A stretch of DNA of 5,225 nt, taken from Ohtaekwangia sp966211525. GTDB taxonomy: Bacteria; Bacteroidota; Bacteroidia; Cytophagales; Cyclobacteriaceae. Below, one piece after another: positions 4,953-5,225 of the stretch (positions are counted from its first letter, which is position 1; each line of letters starts with the position of its first letter). The DNA lies in contig CBIHOZ010000276.1 of assembly GCA_966211525.1 (NCBI GenBank), positions 1-5,225 of the forward strand, in the 5' to 3' direction. The notes under the pieces were generated by a model, which saw nothing but the letters and a program-made list of their open reading frames with translations, did not search any database and was not told the origin of the DNA. The position numbers and the translations under genes were made by a program.

Positions 4953-5225
4953 ATGCAAACAACATTGTACGATGAGCTGGGAGAGGAAAATCTGAGAACA
5001 TTGGTAGATCGTTTTTATGATCTTGTTGTTGAGACTGAACAGATAGCGCATTTGTTCAAGACAGACAAGAACGAGATCAAAGAAAGACAACGCTTATTCC
5101 TCACACAATTTTTTGGTGGCCCGGCACTATATTCCGAAAAATTCGGACATCCGCGACTAAGAGCGCGCCACATGCCACATACAATCACACAAGACGATGC
5201 CGTTGCCTGGCTTTCGTGTATGTCT
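4953..5225 (+). CDS. Group II truncated hemoglobin, N-terminal part (cut by window edge)
   Basis: An open frame from ATG 4953 runs 91 codons to the right edge without a stop; full-length relatives have about 120-135 residues, so some 30-45 are missing. It is a heme-binding 2-on-2 globin. Key positions by comparison with the Mycobacterium tuberculosis trHbO sequence as I remember it are Tyr22 (B10), Phe35 (CD1), the GGPALYSEKFGHPRLRARH block (55-73) with the proximal heme ligand His73 (F8), and Trp86 (G8), the hallmark of group II. The usual Phe of the RHxPF motif is His76 here. Family members bind oxygen and nitric oxide and are linked to NO or peroxide chemistry; the exact role is not shown by the sequence. 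It is divergent from the exported-protein gene, 162 bases away. The start is fixed by the typical globin N-terminus (TLYDELGEENLRTLVDRFY). Confidence 0.93.
   Translation, partial: MQTTLYDELGEENLRTLVDRFYDLVVETEQIAHLFKTDKNEIKERQRLFLTQFFGGPALYSEKFGHPRLRARHMPHTITQDDAVAWLSCMS

Noticed and set aside
4830..5090. Minus-strand 86-codon frame
   Set aside because: Antisense to the truncated hemoglobin, which has the diagnostic heme-ligand residues.

Overview
The window looks like chromosomal DNA of a Bacteroidota bacterium, probably from the Chitinophagaceae or a relative. This is inferred from the protein families: a cNMP-fold regulator with a short HTH tail, a STAS/SEC14-like protein, a histidine-kinase-type 'H-x-x-R-x-P-L-A-R-I-L-G-L' segment and an Ate1/Bpt-like protein. 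The scarcity of strong Shine-Dalgarno sequences and the moderate GC content agree with this. No rRNA, tRNA, CRISPR array or insertion sequence is visible.

Layout. Positions 1-1296 hold three minus-strand genes in close series: a coiled-coil protein ending in an orphan DHp (HisKA-like) segment (856-1296), a STAS/SEC14-like protein (409-807), and an unrecognised protein that runs off the left edge (1-391). A gap of about 500 bases (1297-1798) has no convincing gene. A minus-strand Ate1/Bpt-like aminoacyl-tRNA-protein transferase homologue (1799-2884) ends in a hairpin that overlaps its stop codon. The interval 2885-3151 carries two short minus-strand reading frames of uncertain reality. A plus-strand pair follows: a Crp/Fnr-fold regulator (3152-3724) and an AhpD-like CxxC protein (3808-4251). 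These converge on a minus-strand exported protein (4320-4790) across a strong bidirectional terminator. The right edge holds the first 91 codons of a plus-strand group II truncated hemoglobin (4953-5225).

How the genes may work together. The left cluster may be a small signalling module: a dimerising His-containing four-helix-bundle protein without its own ATPase domain, together with a SpoIIAA-like fold protein. The regulator and AhpD-like gene probably form a redox or stress response pair. The truncated hemoglobin fits an oxygen or nitric oxide related role, but nothing in the sequence ties it to that pair. Nothing here is a clearly recognised new system. The most promising leads are the ATPase-less DHp/STAS cluster, the cysteine-poor extended Ate1/Bpt-like protein, and the 38-codon reading frame whose start overlaps the start codon of the regulator.
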